A stretch of 64,000 nucleotides of DNA, taken from contig JANVCC010000010.1 of assembly GCA_025345505.1 (NCBI GenBank), positions 44,651,738-44,715,737 on the forward strand. The letters are read 5' to 3'. The stretch comes from Todiramphus chloris collaris (lineage: Eukaryota; Chordata; Aves; Coraciiformes; Alcedinidae). The translations under genes were made by a program, and so were the position numbers. Shown here in pieces: positions 49,261 through 61,974 of this stretch (position 1 is its first letter; each line of letters begins with the position of its first letter). Below the pieces are notes generated by a model. It worked only from the letters and a program-made list of their open reading frames with translations. It made no database searches and was not told where the DNA came from.

Positions 49261-49785
49261 ATTTACCAGATTTTGCTTGGCTTGGCTTGCATCCTGTTTT
49301 GGTTCCTTCCTCGGAGCACCCAAGGAGGACTCTGTCCGTTCTGCCTTCTATCCGGTCTGTGTGTTCCTGAACCTGGTACCAGAATCCATCTCATGAACAC
49401 AGCTCCCGTCTGCTGTGAGGCGCAGTCTGGGACTCCCCCGGTGCCTGCTCCACAGCATCAGTGGTGATGGTGATGCAATTACCATCAGGGGTGTTGGATT
49501 TGATACTGGTTTTGTATATATTTGTATATATTCCATTTTTATTATTATTAATTTCATTTATTAAAGCTGTTCTAGATTCCTTTTCTAATTGCTAAGTGTC
49601 TTTCCCTTATTCCCTTTCTCTTCCCCTTTGAGGGGGGAGGGGGGTTAACAGAGAGTATCTGTTATAGGTCTAAGGGTCCACCCTGACCCTAAACCATGAC
49701 AGATGGAAAAGCTCTCACTGAGAAGTGTAATTTTCTCTAGAAGAAAAATGGATGTCTACCTTAGACTAGACACGGCTAAGCAAAG

Positions 49786-49940
49786 TATTGGGAATTCCTT
49801 ACTGTCTCAATTAGATGAATCAGTCAAAGAAGGGTGGCACAGTGAATCAGAAAGACACTCAGTTGTTCAATTCAAGATGAGGAAAGAGAACAGTCCAATC
49901 ATATTACAATGTTTCATATTCAGTTTAGACATTTCATTAT
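49786..49940 (+). repeat. Diverged dispersed repeat, copy B (partner at 38710-38854)
   Basis: Aligns with 38710-38854 in the same orientation over about 150 bp. It starts 80 bp after the right target duplication of the provirus, so it is part of the host DNA into which the provirus inserted and is not retroviral. Confidence 0.7.
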
Positions 49941-51713
49941 TTAAAACAAGATGAATGCTGTTCTTGGCTACCAAATTATCAGCATTAACCTGTGTAGGAC
50001 TTCATGTGTTCAAACAAGTTCCTGCCACAAACTAAAGAAACAGACTCCAGATTGGAAAGCCCAAACTTTGAGTGATTCTTAACTAGAAGTAGATTATAAA
50101 CTCATTATTTATCTTCTCAGTTGTTTAAGTACAAATGACTATTGTCCATAACAATGTCTAATTTTTCTATCAAATTTATTATAAAGAAGTCACATACAAA
50201 TGGAGAGTTTAAAACTGATCTATGTTAAGTAGTAAACAGCACTCATGTGCAGTTGTTAAACCCTGCATTTAAATACCCTCATTTCTGAAAGGGCTGAAGG
50301 TCTAAATTGACACCAAATAGACCAAAGTAGGAGTTCCATGAAAGATTTGTCATGTCATATAGCAACTTTTCTATCTTAATAATAAAAAACCTTCCAAGTG
50401 AAAAGTTCAATCTATATTTGCTCTGCTAAACTGATTAAATATATCTAACAGTATAAAATATGAGTCCATTAGACTCTAGAGAACAGTGAGGTAAATGTGT
50501 CAAGTGTCAGTAATGCAAGCGTTTAACTGCAAGGTTTTGTCCATATAGATTCATGATGAACTGCAGTAAATAGACACTGGTTGTACACAGAATAATTTTA
50601 AAATCACTGTGCTGAGGCTAAGAAGGACTTGCATGTTGCACAAAGGAAAAAAACAAAACAAAAATAAAAACCATACACAAAAAATTAGTAACAATAGAGA
50701 TTTCTGTCCCTATTTATTTGAGGGTGGGCCGAATCGCATGGGCTTACTATCCCGAAGCTGAAAAAAGCCCAATGTATCTATTTTTTAGGTTAGAGCAACA
50801 ATTTTCCTTAATATATGATGAAAATAAACATCAGGAAGGGGCTGTCAGGGTCATGAATCTGAACTCTTGCTCTCCCTATCTGTGTCAGCTCGGTGTCGGT
50901 GAATTTCAGCAGGCTGTTGTGGAAAGGAAAGATTGCCTGTTTTAGAAAAGACCATGTTATACATACAGTTTGGGTTTGATTTTGTTTCTTTTTTTAATTT
51001 TATATTTTGTTTTGGTTTTTTTTTAACCTCTGCTAGTAAAACTACTGATTTTCAAAGCAATAATTAAAAAAAAAATTATTTGAGAATCACTGGGTGGATA
51101 AAGTACTGACACTCCTCAGATGAACTAGCTTGACTACTGAAAGTTCAGGTAGTCTGGGTTGGAGTGCTGGCAGCTTCAGGTGTAGAGGTGCACTACAGTT
51201 GCATATATTGAATTTTGTCTTTGGAAAACTTGGGAATAAATAAACGATTTTTCTGCTACAGGATGACTGCATGTGTCATACTTGCCAATTTGACTGTGGT
51301 ATTACACAGTTCCCTCCTCTTTGCTCTGAGTAGCCTGATTGAAGTCTGTAAGTCTGAGGAAAGGGATTTACAACTATATTTGCTGGTCATAATGCATTTG
51401 TTTTTCCCCATGGCAGTTTTCATTAGATAATTACTATGCTGGATTAGGATGAAAATTGAGGGAATTACACAGGTGAAACTGGAAGAACATAGGACTGTCA
51501 TTACTGAACTGATGTAGAGAAAGAGAAGAAAGAGCCCAGTATGGCTGCATTTCTTGTGTTGGTTTCATGTGAAGCCATTGAAACATTCCTGCTTTACAAA
51601 TAGAGTCCGTGAAACAATTGAAAGCAAAACATCATTTCAGGGAGGTTTCGTTTGTTCAGGAAAACCTATTGGTAGGTTCATGCCAACTGAAGGACTCCCA
51701 ATTTAAGGTGTGA

Positions 51714-51786
51714 CCCGTTACAGACCCGGCGTCACGAAGGAGGCATTGGCTTCACCGCGAACACCAGATGGCAGTGCGGACGCGCG
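51714..51786. promoter_or_regulatory. CpG-dense patch with CTCF-like motif
   Basis: Ten CpG dinucleotides lie between 51715 and 51786, including CGCGCG, while the surrounding kilobases are nearly free of CpG. It contains CACCAGATGGCAGTG (51762-51776), which resembles the core of the vertebrate CTCF motif. It is too short for a classical CpG island. A regulatory or insulator role is inference; an unrecognised young insertion is an alternative. Confidence 0.4.
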
Positions 51787-52813
51787 TTTGCCAGCTGTCA
51801 AACCACTCCTAAAGTGATTCCTCAAGCCAGTTTGTCTGAAGAAACTATTTGAGATACTTATACTGGAATCATTTAGCTAAAATTGTACACAGACTCATAC
51901 ATATATACGTATAGAATTCCTTACATCTTTCTAGAACTACTGCTTCTTGCAGATTCATTTCCAATCTGTAATGTTGCACTGTGGAACAACATGCAAGTGA
52001 ATTTGCAAGGTAAATGTTAAATTTTACTTGTTTTGAAGGTGATGTCAGTCATCTTTTAAAAAACAGTCTCAGAACATCTCTCCGTGAGACCTCTGATATT
52101 CTTTAAGACCATTTGAACAGAATACTTATTCAAAACTAAGATTGTGATATTGAAAAAAAAAGGCTTCAATTCATAATTGAATTCTGAAACCACAGATTTG
52201 TTTGAAGATTTTATGCCTTCATTATTTATGCACAATTAAGTAGCTGTCAGGATGGTATAATATCAATTTGTTTCATAAAGCTGGCATTAAGCAGTTAAAT
52301 GTAATAATTAATAAAAAAGCATGAATTATATTTTCCTTTCTAAATGATATTGTTTTCCTCATTCTCTTCAGACAGAACTCTTCAGACCCTAGGTCCCTGT
52401 GCACATGTATGTATGGCCATCACACATATATATATATGCAGTTTTACATTGTAATATGAAGCTATAATTCCCTTGACTTTCTAAAGTGATACAGCAATAA
52501 AAATGCAGTGAGCTAAAAAATGCAATGACCTACCTTTACAGTGTGAAGAAGCTGCTCTTTATAGGATCTGCAAAGGTGTGAAAGCTGTGTAAAGGCCAAA
52601 ACAGATTTCCACATGATAATGTGATGCTTTCTCTTGCAGAATTTGCAACACTGAGGAGAATTTTAAAAATTGTTTTAAAAATCAGATCCTGAATGACCTT
52701 CCAGTAATAGACTGTTCTTAATAAGCCAAGTTCTTGAAACCAAAAAATTAAATTAAAACATCAATATGTTACTTGTATTTCAGTTTTGATGTCAATGTAG
52801 CTGTTCCCAAGAG

Positions 52814-52899
52814 GAAAAAAACAAAACAAAAAACAAAAAAAACCAAAAAAACAAAAAACCAAAAAACCAAAAAAACAAAAAAAACAAACAAAAAAAAAA
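52814..52899. repeat. A/C-rich low-complexity tract
   Basis: Irregular AAAAAC, AAAACC and AAACAAA units. Frames in it encode only Lys/Thr/Gln or Phe/Leu/Cys-rich sequence and are not genes. Confidence 0.95.
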
Positions 52900-53779
52900 G
52901 AGGCAAAGGAAGATTTTTTTTCCCCTTATATTCTTCTTTTCAGAGAAAAAGGCTTTTTTGCCAGCCCTACAAAAATTTCTCCAGACCACATACATACATA
53001 CTTATTGTGAGGAATCCTTTCATGTTCAATCCACTCTAAATCTTCATCACTTTCTGACAATACTAGGGATTTTTACATTGTCCTAGTTTCAGAGATTATT
53101 ACTTACTTTCCTGATCTGTTTCCTCCTCAAAGAGATAAGAATGAAGGCCCTGTGGTATTCCTTTACCCTTAAGTATGCCAACATGGGTTAATGACTTAGC
53201 CTTACTTAACAAATACAGTGAATCTGCTTGTATCTACAGATGTACAGAGATGGAGTGACAAGGTCATCTTTGTATTATATTCTGGTTTGCTTGAGAGCTT
53301 TGCCCCAGTAGCTCAAGAAAAGTTGCTTATGTGCAGAGGAACGGATGGCTGTCAGAAATGGCAACTGCATTATTTTTATACTATAATATTTCCAAATCAG
53401 ACGCATAGCTTTGCCTGTCACAGAGTCTGTATTCCAGGAGGTACAGTACAGCAGATCCACTATCACATTTGTTATATCAACAAAATCCATAGATAACACA
53501 CAAAACGCCCACAATTGCATTATTAAACCTCTTGTGAACTTTATTGCAATCCCTGATTTTACTAAGTCAGAAGCAGGTACTTCATTCCTCAGACTTGTGA
53601 CATACCATTCCACCATTGTGTAACTGAACTGCTTTATTTGCAGTTCTTACTGCTTGTCTAATTTGTTTTTCAGTTTTTGTTTTTGGAAGGCTGCACGTGA
53701 TGCCTCAAGGATTGCATTCAGTCCTCTGTATAAAGTGTCAAAGGAAACAACCAACCAAACAAACAAATAAAAAAAAATT

Positions 53780-53820
53780 AAAAAAAAAAAAAAAAAAAAA
53801 AAAAGGATTTTTTTTTTTTT
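53780..53820. repeat. A-run and T-run inverted repeat
   Basis: 25 A residues (53780-53804) are followed by GGA and 13 T residues (53808-53820). The two runs could pair as a hairpin with a tiny loop. No SINE or LINE body is attached. Confidence 0.9.
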
Positions 53821-55322
53821 ACATTATTTTTATTAAATTTTACATGTATCGTGGTCTTTTTATACAAGGTTGTGATATATACCTGAGCTATGGTTGGTAG
53901 TGAACTAGAGAATTAGAATGGTTAAGTTATTACATGGGGCTCAGATAGAGTCCCAGCAAGATTCACTGTCTGTCTTACTGAAAGCCTGAAAGTACATATA
54001 AAATGTTTAAGGCTATGAGGGAGGATGTTTGCTGTCACTGGCAGTAGGGAAGTAAAAACTGATCTGAGGGAACAGAAGGTTAAACTCAGAATAGAGCTAA
54101 CAAATTCAGAGGGTTGACCTTAGGTTTTAGACTGTCCCTAAGTATATTTTTTGGATAGCTTACAATTGTGTATCTCCATATGCCCAAAATAAATGGTTTA
54201 AAGATCATCATATCTTCTGAAATTTATATTCTGGATAAAGAAAGTTAAAAAAAAAAAGGTCTGTAACTAGGCAGATTACTCAAAATTAATACTTATAAAA
54301 GTATGAGTGAAATAAGTGGGTTTTTAAAAAGGATTTGAAAAGTATATTGATCCTTGAGCTGCAGAAAGTGAGAGATTATTTCAAACACTGACATAGCATA
54401 CAAATATATACAGATCTCAACAATTTGCGAAAAGGAGTGAGAGTTTGGGAGGAAACAGATGCTTCAGCCAAGGCAAGTTATGAAACAATACAGAAAAGTA
54501 AAGAGCTGAAATTCAGTGTGGGTATTGGAGGATGAAGTGTCTTTCCTGTCTAACAGCTTCAGAGTGACACAAAAGGGAGCCACAAAACTTACTCTGGCCA
54601 TAGCATTCTGAGCAAAATATAACATATTTCTTCTGGTGTGCAGGAGTCAAGTCTAATCAAGAGGAAGAGATGACTAAGAAGTGTGAAGATGTTTTAGCTT
54701 AGATGGTAAAGCAATATCTAATCCATCACTGGATGGGTGGCTGTGTATACCACTGGATACATTTTATCAAGTAAGTTGTAGTGTAAAAGATGGGGTTTAG
54801 AAAAATGGTATAGACAATGAGTTAATGGCATGTGGGAAGAACCTTTAAGGCAAGAAAAAATAACAAAGAAATCTGAAATAGCCCTGATGTTCTGCTCCAC
54901 AGTGACAAAGAAAAGGGGAACATAAAACAGCATGGGTATGAAGAAGGAAGACACAGCTCACTGTAATGTCCAGAGGGAGTGAGATTCTAAGGATTTAGAG
55001 ACAGAGGAATGGAGGTTTAGGCTGCATCAGAGACACATGTAGAAATTTTTGAGCATTGAAAATGGCATCTTTCAGAGGAAAAAAATTTCTAGGGTAGAGA
55101 TTGAGTTAAATAATAGATTTTATCCATTGACTCATCAGTAAATTAAAGGAAGACATTGATACAAACACTGATAGATTTAATAGTAAGGTAAAACTTTTAT
55201 GGACAGTTATCATGTAGTACATATCTATAGTGTATGCGTACAGGAATTGTCACATACTATGGGCTAGCAGTCAAATCAAACTCCTTGAATTAGGCAACAA
55301 ATTGGAAAAAAAGTTAAAGGGA

Positions 55323-55810
55323 CGTCCTGGTCTGAAGACATCCCCTGTTCTGTTCTGATCTAGAACAGAATTCGTTCTGTTCAGTATTTTAATTTTCAGC
55401 TCAGTCTCTTCTAACCAACTACACTTTCTGAAGTTAATGGCCTATTTTTGCACAGTGTCTGCTTCTAGCAGTGATAGCACTCAATGTTTATGGTTACTAC
55501 AAAGAACTGGTATGTAGTGAAAGGGTCTTGCTTTTAGTTGCTCCTATGGAGAACAAGGTCATTGCTAAATCTGGTGTACTACATTGGGGTGCAGAAAGCA
55601 AAAGGCTGAAACAGCGGGGTGGAGCAGACAGGACAGGTGACCCTAAACTAACCAGAAGGGTATTCCATTCCATTCCATTCCATTCCATTCCATTCCATTC
55701 CATATACATCATATTCAGTATAAAGCTGATGGTTCACGAGGTTCTAGCTCCCTTATTCAATGGCTATTGTCTGAGGAGGACTCTTTCTGCTTTTGCATCC
55801 TGATCTGTGC
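55323..55810 (+). mobile_element. Diverged LTR fragment related to the provirus LTR
   Basis: It starts GTCCTGGTCTG and follows the order of the provirus LTR: GAACAGAATTCGTTCTGTTCAG, then CTTTCTGAAGTTA, GTGTCTGCTTCTAGCAGTGATA, GGACAGGTGACCCTAAACT, TATTCC, a TATA box (GTATAAAG near 55719-55726) and GAGGAGGACTCT. It ends near 55810, before the poly(A)-signal part, so the 3' end is missing. It keeps the promoter segment that the provirus 3' LTR has lost. Many mismatches make it older or from a different subfamily. No target duplication is recognisable. Confidence 0.85.
55661..55702. repeat. TTCCA pentanucleotide microsatellite inside the LTR
   Basis: About eight copies of TTCCA stand where the provirus LTRs have a single TATTCCAtCCCATAT. 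The expansion starts from the conserved TATTCCAT motif just upstream of the TATA box. Confidence 0.95.
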
Positions 55811-55870
55811 AAGTCACTTGTTTATAATCCTTCTTGTCAATCTTTTGTTATTTTCCCACAACATTCCTTT

Positions 55871-56140
55871 CTGCAAGGACACATTGCTAGTTCTTCTTTA
55901 CCTTCATGTCCACCATGATCATGAGGTCCTTTTCTGCTAAACTGCTTTCCAGTTTGGTGGGCCCCAGCGTACATTGGTGCATAGGGTTGTTATTGGTGCA
56001 GGACGTTGAACTCCTCCTTGCTGACGTTCATGAGATTCCTGTCAGACCATTTCTCCAGCCTGTTGAGGTTGCTTTGGACTGCAGAACAATCCTGTGGCAC
56101 ATGAGCCACTTCTGCTAGTGTTGTATCATCTGTAATCATG
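55871..56140 (-). mobile_element. CR1 fragment (ORF2 region), minus strand
   Basis: On the complement this reads as the CR1 ORF2 segment that follows the FADD box. The words GTATCATCTG, CTCCAGCCTGTTGAGG and GAGGTCCTTTTCTGC on the plus strand are the reverse complement of the corresponding parts of the CR1 copy at 48380-48610. It is truncated at both ends and lies close to the LTR fragment. Confidence 0.85.
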
Positions 56141-59100
56141 TAGTCATTTGTAATCTTGATGTGGAGAAAAAAAGCAAAACGAAACTAGACCCTTCACAGA
56201 GTTGCAATGTGTCTAACTAAGGTACGTGTGTAACTAATGTGAACCCATCATCTGATGTAACCTTAACCCAAAAGGTGAGGCTAGACACTGTGTTGGGATA
56301 ATTCTTCTCTATCCTCTTTCTGCTTCACAGTGTCTGTGGCTTGTCAGAAGGTGGCATTAGTAGAGGTGCACAACCCTGAGAGATATTATATCATGAAGAA
56401 TAAGCAACATTTTTTGTGATAAGCATGCTCTTCTGATCACTACTCCACACTTTGTGTAGTATATAATGGACCTATGTCAAATGTTGAAAAATGTTCTAAC
56501 ATGGCATCCTTACATAAAGTTTCACAGAGCTTATATAATAAAGGGCATTTAGAATATCCTGCCAAGATGAAAAAGCAATGAATTTTTACTGTGTGATTTC
56601 AAAATAATTGTTTGTTAGGTTTTTGTTGTTTGTTTGTTTCTCTTCACAAATGACATTGCTAGGCCCTTCACCCTCTAGTTAGACCAGGTTTAACTATTTT
56701 AGAAGAGGAAGTCCATTTATAAGGTGGCTAACTGTTATAGAGCAACTCTCAAACTCATGAGATTCTGATGTATAATTGGTTATTTGCACGAAACCATTGT
56801 CCGTGAAGTTCATGGTACCCCTGGGAAATAATGTAAAATAAATTAGGAAATTAAATGTGAGAACATTGTTTTTTTACTGGACATAGTATTAATCTTTTTC
56901 TAAGATGTTTCATTAAGACCTTCCACTGAACACCCAGACAGCAGCTTCCTGATCAGTAAAATAACTCATTCTATAGAGAAGTCTTAGAAAAATATGTATG
57001 GATGCATAGGACCAACAACTGGCTTATTTTTTAGAAAAGAAAAAACAAAAAAAACAGACAATGAACTTCAGTAAGTTTTGTTGAATGCCTGTCTATAAAA
57101 TGAAAACAATTCTTTATAAAATGCTACATTTGTTTGTTGAGGTTTTTTTTAATTTTTATGTGCTGAAATTCATATATTGTCACACAAAAAAATATACCGC
57201 TATGATAATTACTTTTCAGTAGAAGAAATCCAGTGTGGGCAAGATACATTCAAAATTTGTCATTTTCATCTCTGATTCTGCAGCCAGATATACTAGGAGA
57301 AACCCAACTAATACCTCTGAAGCTATTAATGGATTCTCAAACTGCTAGCCTTGATTGCATTTATTTGGTTTTTTTTAACAAGAAAAAAAAAATATTATTT
57401 TTGCTGTTCTGTGGACTTTGCTATTTATGGACTAGTTTAGCCTTGATCTATTACATTAATTGATGCTGATTATATTACTAATGGAGACAGTTTTAGAGGT
57501 ACCATAAAGTCTGCTGCATGTATCTTGCACTGCAATGCAATTAGGTCATGCAATCTAGGCAGGATCTGCCATGAGAGGGGTTAATAGCTGGTGTTTCAAG
57601 TGTCATCACTGCTTCTGCTTCTGAGCTAATTCTAGATTAGAGACCTTACAAATAAATGCTTCATAGAAAGGAAACAGACCAAGTATGCTAGCAGCTTTCA
57701 ATTGCCATGATGATGATTTCAACCTTAATCAACAGATTTCCTGTAGACTTGAGAGAAGTGTCTCTAGGCAGAGTGAAAAGAGGCCTTGGACAAATAGTTA
57801 AAAGGTGAGCTAAGAGGAATTTCAGATCTCTGAAGGTGAGTAGCATGGGATCTCTCTCAGAGCATGGATTTATCTAAAGCTGCTTTCAGTGATTAGTGCC
57901 ATGCTACTCCGTATCTCTGTGATGGGTCAAGTAAAACTGGTTCAATCTGGATCAGGAATATCTCTCCAAATCCCACATCCTTCTGCTTGCATCTCTCCAT
58001 GGGAATCTCAGCTACCTAGTGAGCAGCTGGAACCTCATTTTAATGAACTGATGGACCATTATTCAAAAGGATAGTAGGGAAGGAGAAGGGACTACTACCT
58101 CTGTTTTGTAGCAGATTAGATGCTTCCAGCATCATTCATATTGCTTCCAGATTCAATTTATGTTTATTAGCATTTTTGATGGTAGCAGTTAGGTTGTGCC
58201 AGAGAAAGTTTTGTACCTAATCAAAACACTTTTGCTATCTTGGTCTTTTTTAAAATAAAGAAAGTGTAAAGAAAATACATCCACAAAATGGCTGGATGAT
58301 ATGGCCAACCTGTCAGATGTGGTAAATAGATTTTCTTATGACGAACATGATGATCAATAAAGGCTTAAGTGACCTTTTACACTATTCTGTATGTCATTTA
58401 TTATCAGTAAATTCAACCCATAGCAGTAAAATACTATTTTCTATAAAAGCTTCTAATGGCAAAAAATGTTTTTTGAATTATCTATTTTTCCTAAGAAATA
58501 GTTAAAAAAAATAATAATTATTCATCATTCTTACAATACCAGTAACTACAGTATATTGTGGGAAGGAAAGGGAATTTTAAAGTTTGGGAGAAAAGGAATA
58601 CAGTAAAAGAGCTCATCACTAAAAAATTTACATTTCTTCTCAAGTCAAGTTCAAACAAGACTGATCTCTCTTACAATAGCAGTAACTATACTACAGTTAT
58701 TGGCATTGCAAAAATGAGAAAAACATGATGGAAGTGCACATTCAAATTTATCAAACTTATTCTTGGTCATATTGAGGAAAGTTCCTTCCTGTCCATATAT
58801 TGCATCCTACTGAAATTATAGTTTTACTTATTAACCATACCTTTGTGATATTGATATGATTTAAGAAACAAAAAAATTTAAAACTTCTGTCACTAATCTG
58901 AAGCAATACTTTACAGTTTACCCTTAATGACAAGAGAGATGGAATCTTTTCAGGCAAAGCTCCCAGGAACAACTATAACAGAGGTGCACATAGTAACTTT
59001 GTTGACACATGCACAAAGTCCCAGTTTCTGAGGTGACACATTTAGTCCACTCCTCCATTGCTGAGTTTTAGGATATATGTCTGCTGGATGTATGCCCTGT

Positions 59101-61974
59101 TGTTTGATAACTCACTGGAGTTGTTTTTCATTGTCTTCTTAGAATGGCATTCACTTGACCAAACACAGACATGTATGATGTGAATGTCTGAGTTTGTCAC
59201 AGTTAGGCTCTCTTTATAGCCAACACAGAAAAATAAGTATTTGTACATAGCGATTCATCTCACTAAAAAGTCACTGTCTAAAATATATCAGATGAATTGT
59301 GCCCTAAAAATGCCATTTCTCTTCACTGGCTACAAAACAGACTGAGTTGGCGGACTCAGACACAGGTACCGAAAGGGAGGAATGCCATTCACATTTTCCT
59401 TTAGTAATACCTTTGTCTCTTTTGCTGCCTTTTAAGAGAGAGAACATAAACAAAATCCTGAGAACAAGAATATACTAATTCTGACAATAATACAAGGTCA
59501 GATCATAGAACGTTCCCATCTATGACACTATGCCTGACACATCTTGGCTGCAGTAGACTGCTCCAACTTATCTTCCATTAGAAACCTTGAGTTTGGTTGT
59601 CTGTCCCAAGACACTTCCCTTTAAGCATCTCACAAGCCAGTTCTCTGGATCCAGGTATCAGTCTCTGCTTCTTTTCCCCCGGCATTATCCAGTTTTGCTG
59701 CTGATAGAGTTTTTGCTCTATAGATTCATCACAGTACAACACACAGAGGACAGACTATTACCTGCATGCCCCACAGTAGGTTCCTAATAGCTTTACTGCA
59801 GAATATTTGAAAATTGAAAGAGATACACATTAAAGGGCTTAACAGCCACAATGGACTCATGCCCTCAAGTTCACTTAATGGGGGAAGTAATCTACAGTCT
59901 GTCTGTATCTTTGACTCACCCACAGTACTTGGCAAGATCAGAAACTCAGTTCATCCAATGCATTCAGATGAATCATCTGATTTAAGGTGGAATAAATTCT
60001 CTGTGTGGCAGAGTAAGGTAAGTAAGTAAAGCAGAGAGATGTTTTATTTCAATGCAACTGAAATTCTGTTGCCAGGTACTGTGGCTGAGTCTAAGATACA
60101 TGTAGATTCCTCAGTATAAAGGTAGGACATCATTCACCCAAATTTTCTCAGTTCCTTAAAGTAATATGATGCCTTTTTTGTAGTCTTTAGTATTTGCTAA
60201 AGATCTTGGAAAGTTGACATTTTTTGACATGATCTTGAATCTCAGCTTCTTTTTCCAGAAGATTCAAGGTGTTACACTGGGGTAAGGCATCAGGTAGCTC
60301 AGCACTATGTATGCCTACATACCTTTCCCATGCATTTAAAGCAAGCAAAATAAATTCAGTTATTCCCGTTAATGAGAGAGAGCACAAGAGCAAGAGCTTC
60401 AGTTTTTACATAGCTAGAATGAGGTCATATGCATATTATCTACTCCAGTACTTGAAATCACATCTATAAGACCAGTAAGGACTTCACCAGACATATGAAA
60501 AAAGAAAGTGTGCCACAGTCTTCCAATTTCTGTAGGACTGCAAACAACAATCAGTATGGTAGATACACGAAAAAAAGTATTTGCAAGATATGTAGAAACA
60601 GCATTAACATAATTTCTTGGCTCTCTGGACATACAAAATTCTAAGCCAAACTAAAGAAAAATTTTTACAGAATATGAATAAAATGAATTCAGAAATGCTG
60701 ATTTTCCTTACTCACACACATGTGTACCAATTTGGATCTAAGTAAATGCACAAAAATACTATCTCCTTAGACATACTTTTTCATCTTCTTTGTTAGTACT
60801 ATTATATGTTTTCAAAGTCCTATCCACATCAAAATACTATATGTGCAAAAATTAAATCCAATTGTGGAAGATAACTGCAGGGAAATAGTTTGATTTTCTG
60901 ATGTCTTGAGTGAATCTCCATGACAATAAAGAGACTGAATGAAGCATTATCTTACAGAAGCACCAGTTTTGGTCACTGATATGCTTGAGACTTTGCAGAA
61001 AAAAGACCTTTTTTGTTTTTTTTTTTTTTTTTAATAAATGAATCGGAATCTACACAATAAAGGTGAAAGAAAAACAAAAAACAAAGCAAACAAAACTGCA
61101 ACAAGCTGCAAAGAAAACTGAGGACATTGTAAACTCATTTCCTAGTAGATCTGAGTTCTTACTGCTAACCATATACAGCAAAGTAGAAACTTGGTATCTA
61201 TGTTATTCCTGAGATGCATAAAATCCAGAAAGAACAAATGAATTGCATTATACAGCATGTCCAAAAATTATGGGATAGCGTCATGATTTTACTGGACCTG
61301 TGAGGTTCTGTTGAATATTTGTCTTCATGGAATATAATTGAAGGAATTAAATCAGCTTATTTCATCCTTTCTAGACAGTATACATAGAAGTGAGTAAAAA
61401 TGTGAAAGGGACCAAATATTATTTGGATTCAAACATGCTATATACATTCCAGAGAATTTCCAAGAGGTCAAAGAATTTGAAGAATTCTGATTTACACCAA
61501 AAAAATTCAATCATAACAATAAAAAAAACCCTATCAAACTTATTAAAGAAAAATATGATAATAACATGGACTAAGGTGAAAGTTGTTATATTAGAACTTT
61601 TGTTTTGGAAGATGAAGTAAGCTGTTCAATTGATTTCGATAAGCTTACAATCAAGCACTTAAAGCTTATTTATTTATTTAATGCAAAATGAGGTTAATAT
61701 GAGCAGACCATAGGTAAACAGAAGGCAATAGGAAAATAATTATAGTATGACAGATGGTATGAATTCTATGTTTCTATTGTTAGAAGAACAGAAAAAAAAA
61801 TACAGAATGGACTTTTGCATAGTTTAACCTCATAAGTATTTGAAAATTAAAAAAAAAAAAGAAAAGGAATGCTTCTTCACATACATGAGAGCTTCTTTTC
61901 AAGATATGACTATGCTTAATCAAAAGTACTTTCTAGAAATTTTTCTAAAAGAAAGAAAGAAATTTTAAGAAATC
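56141..61974. other. Noncoding DNA without recognisable gene
   Basis: AT-rich sequence with homopolymer runs (T run near 61020) and short frames only. A short duplicated word (TTACAATAxCAGTAACTA) occurs near 58531 and 58671. No exon or transposon end is recognised. Confidence 0.5.

Larger units (their letters stand above)
40965..49701 (+). mobile_element. ERVL-type endogenous retrovirus (env-less provirus), degraded, with nested CR1
   Basis: The element begins TGTCCTGG and ends CCATGACA, and is flanked by a perfect 5-bp duplication, GATGG (40960-40964 and 49702-49706). The whole 8.7 kb is thus one insertion that later received a CR1. Order: 5' LTR, gag, protease, RT, RNase H, integrase, a short env-less tail, polypurine tract, 3' LTR. 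Absence of env, a 5-bp duplication and pol similarity fit class III (ERVL). By eye the two LTRs differ at roughly 6% of aligned positions, so the insertion is old but not ancient. Several frameshifts and stops make it non-coding as a whole. It is antisense to the nearby MGAT4C-like gene, in its 5' intron or flank. Confidence 0.93.
47013..49701 (+). repeat. 3' LTR of the ERVL provirus, split by a CR1 insertion
   Basis: The left part is 47013 to about 47254 and the right part 49261-49701. In the 5' LTR the sequence between the two homologous points (about 41207-41327, ~120 bp) includes TATTCC...TATAGAG. That stretch is absent from the 3' LTR, so the CR1 replaced rather than merely interrupted it. 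The right part contains ATTAAA at 49560-49565 and a G-rich U5-like stretch before the terminal CCATGACA. Confidence 0.9.
49707..55322. other. Noncoding 5' flank or intron of the MGAT4C-like gene
   Basis: AT-rich DNA with a diverged dispersed repeat (49786-49940), a CpG-dense patch (51714-51786), an A/C-rich tract (52814-52899) and an A-run/T-run hairpin (53780-53820). No coding exon is recognised. A plus-strand frame of 75 codons at 50718-50945 is open but unrecognised. Confidence 0.5.

Noticed and set aside
50718..50945. Plus-strand frame of 75 codons with mixed composition
   Set aside because: It could be a conserved noncoding element, but nothing in the sequence identifies a protein or splice sites.
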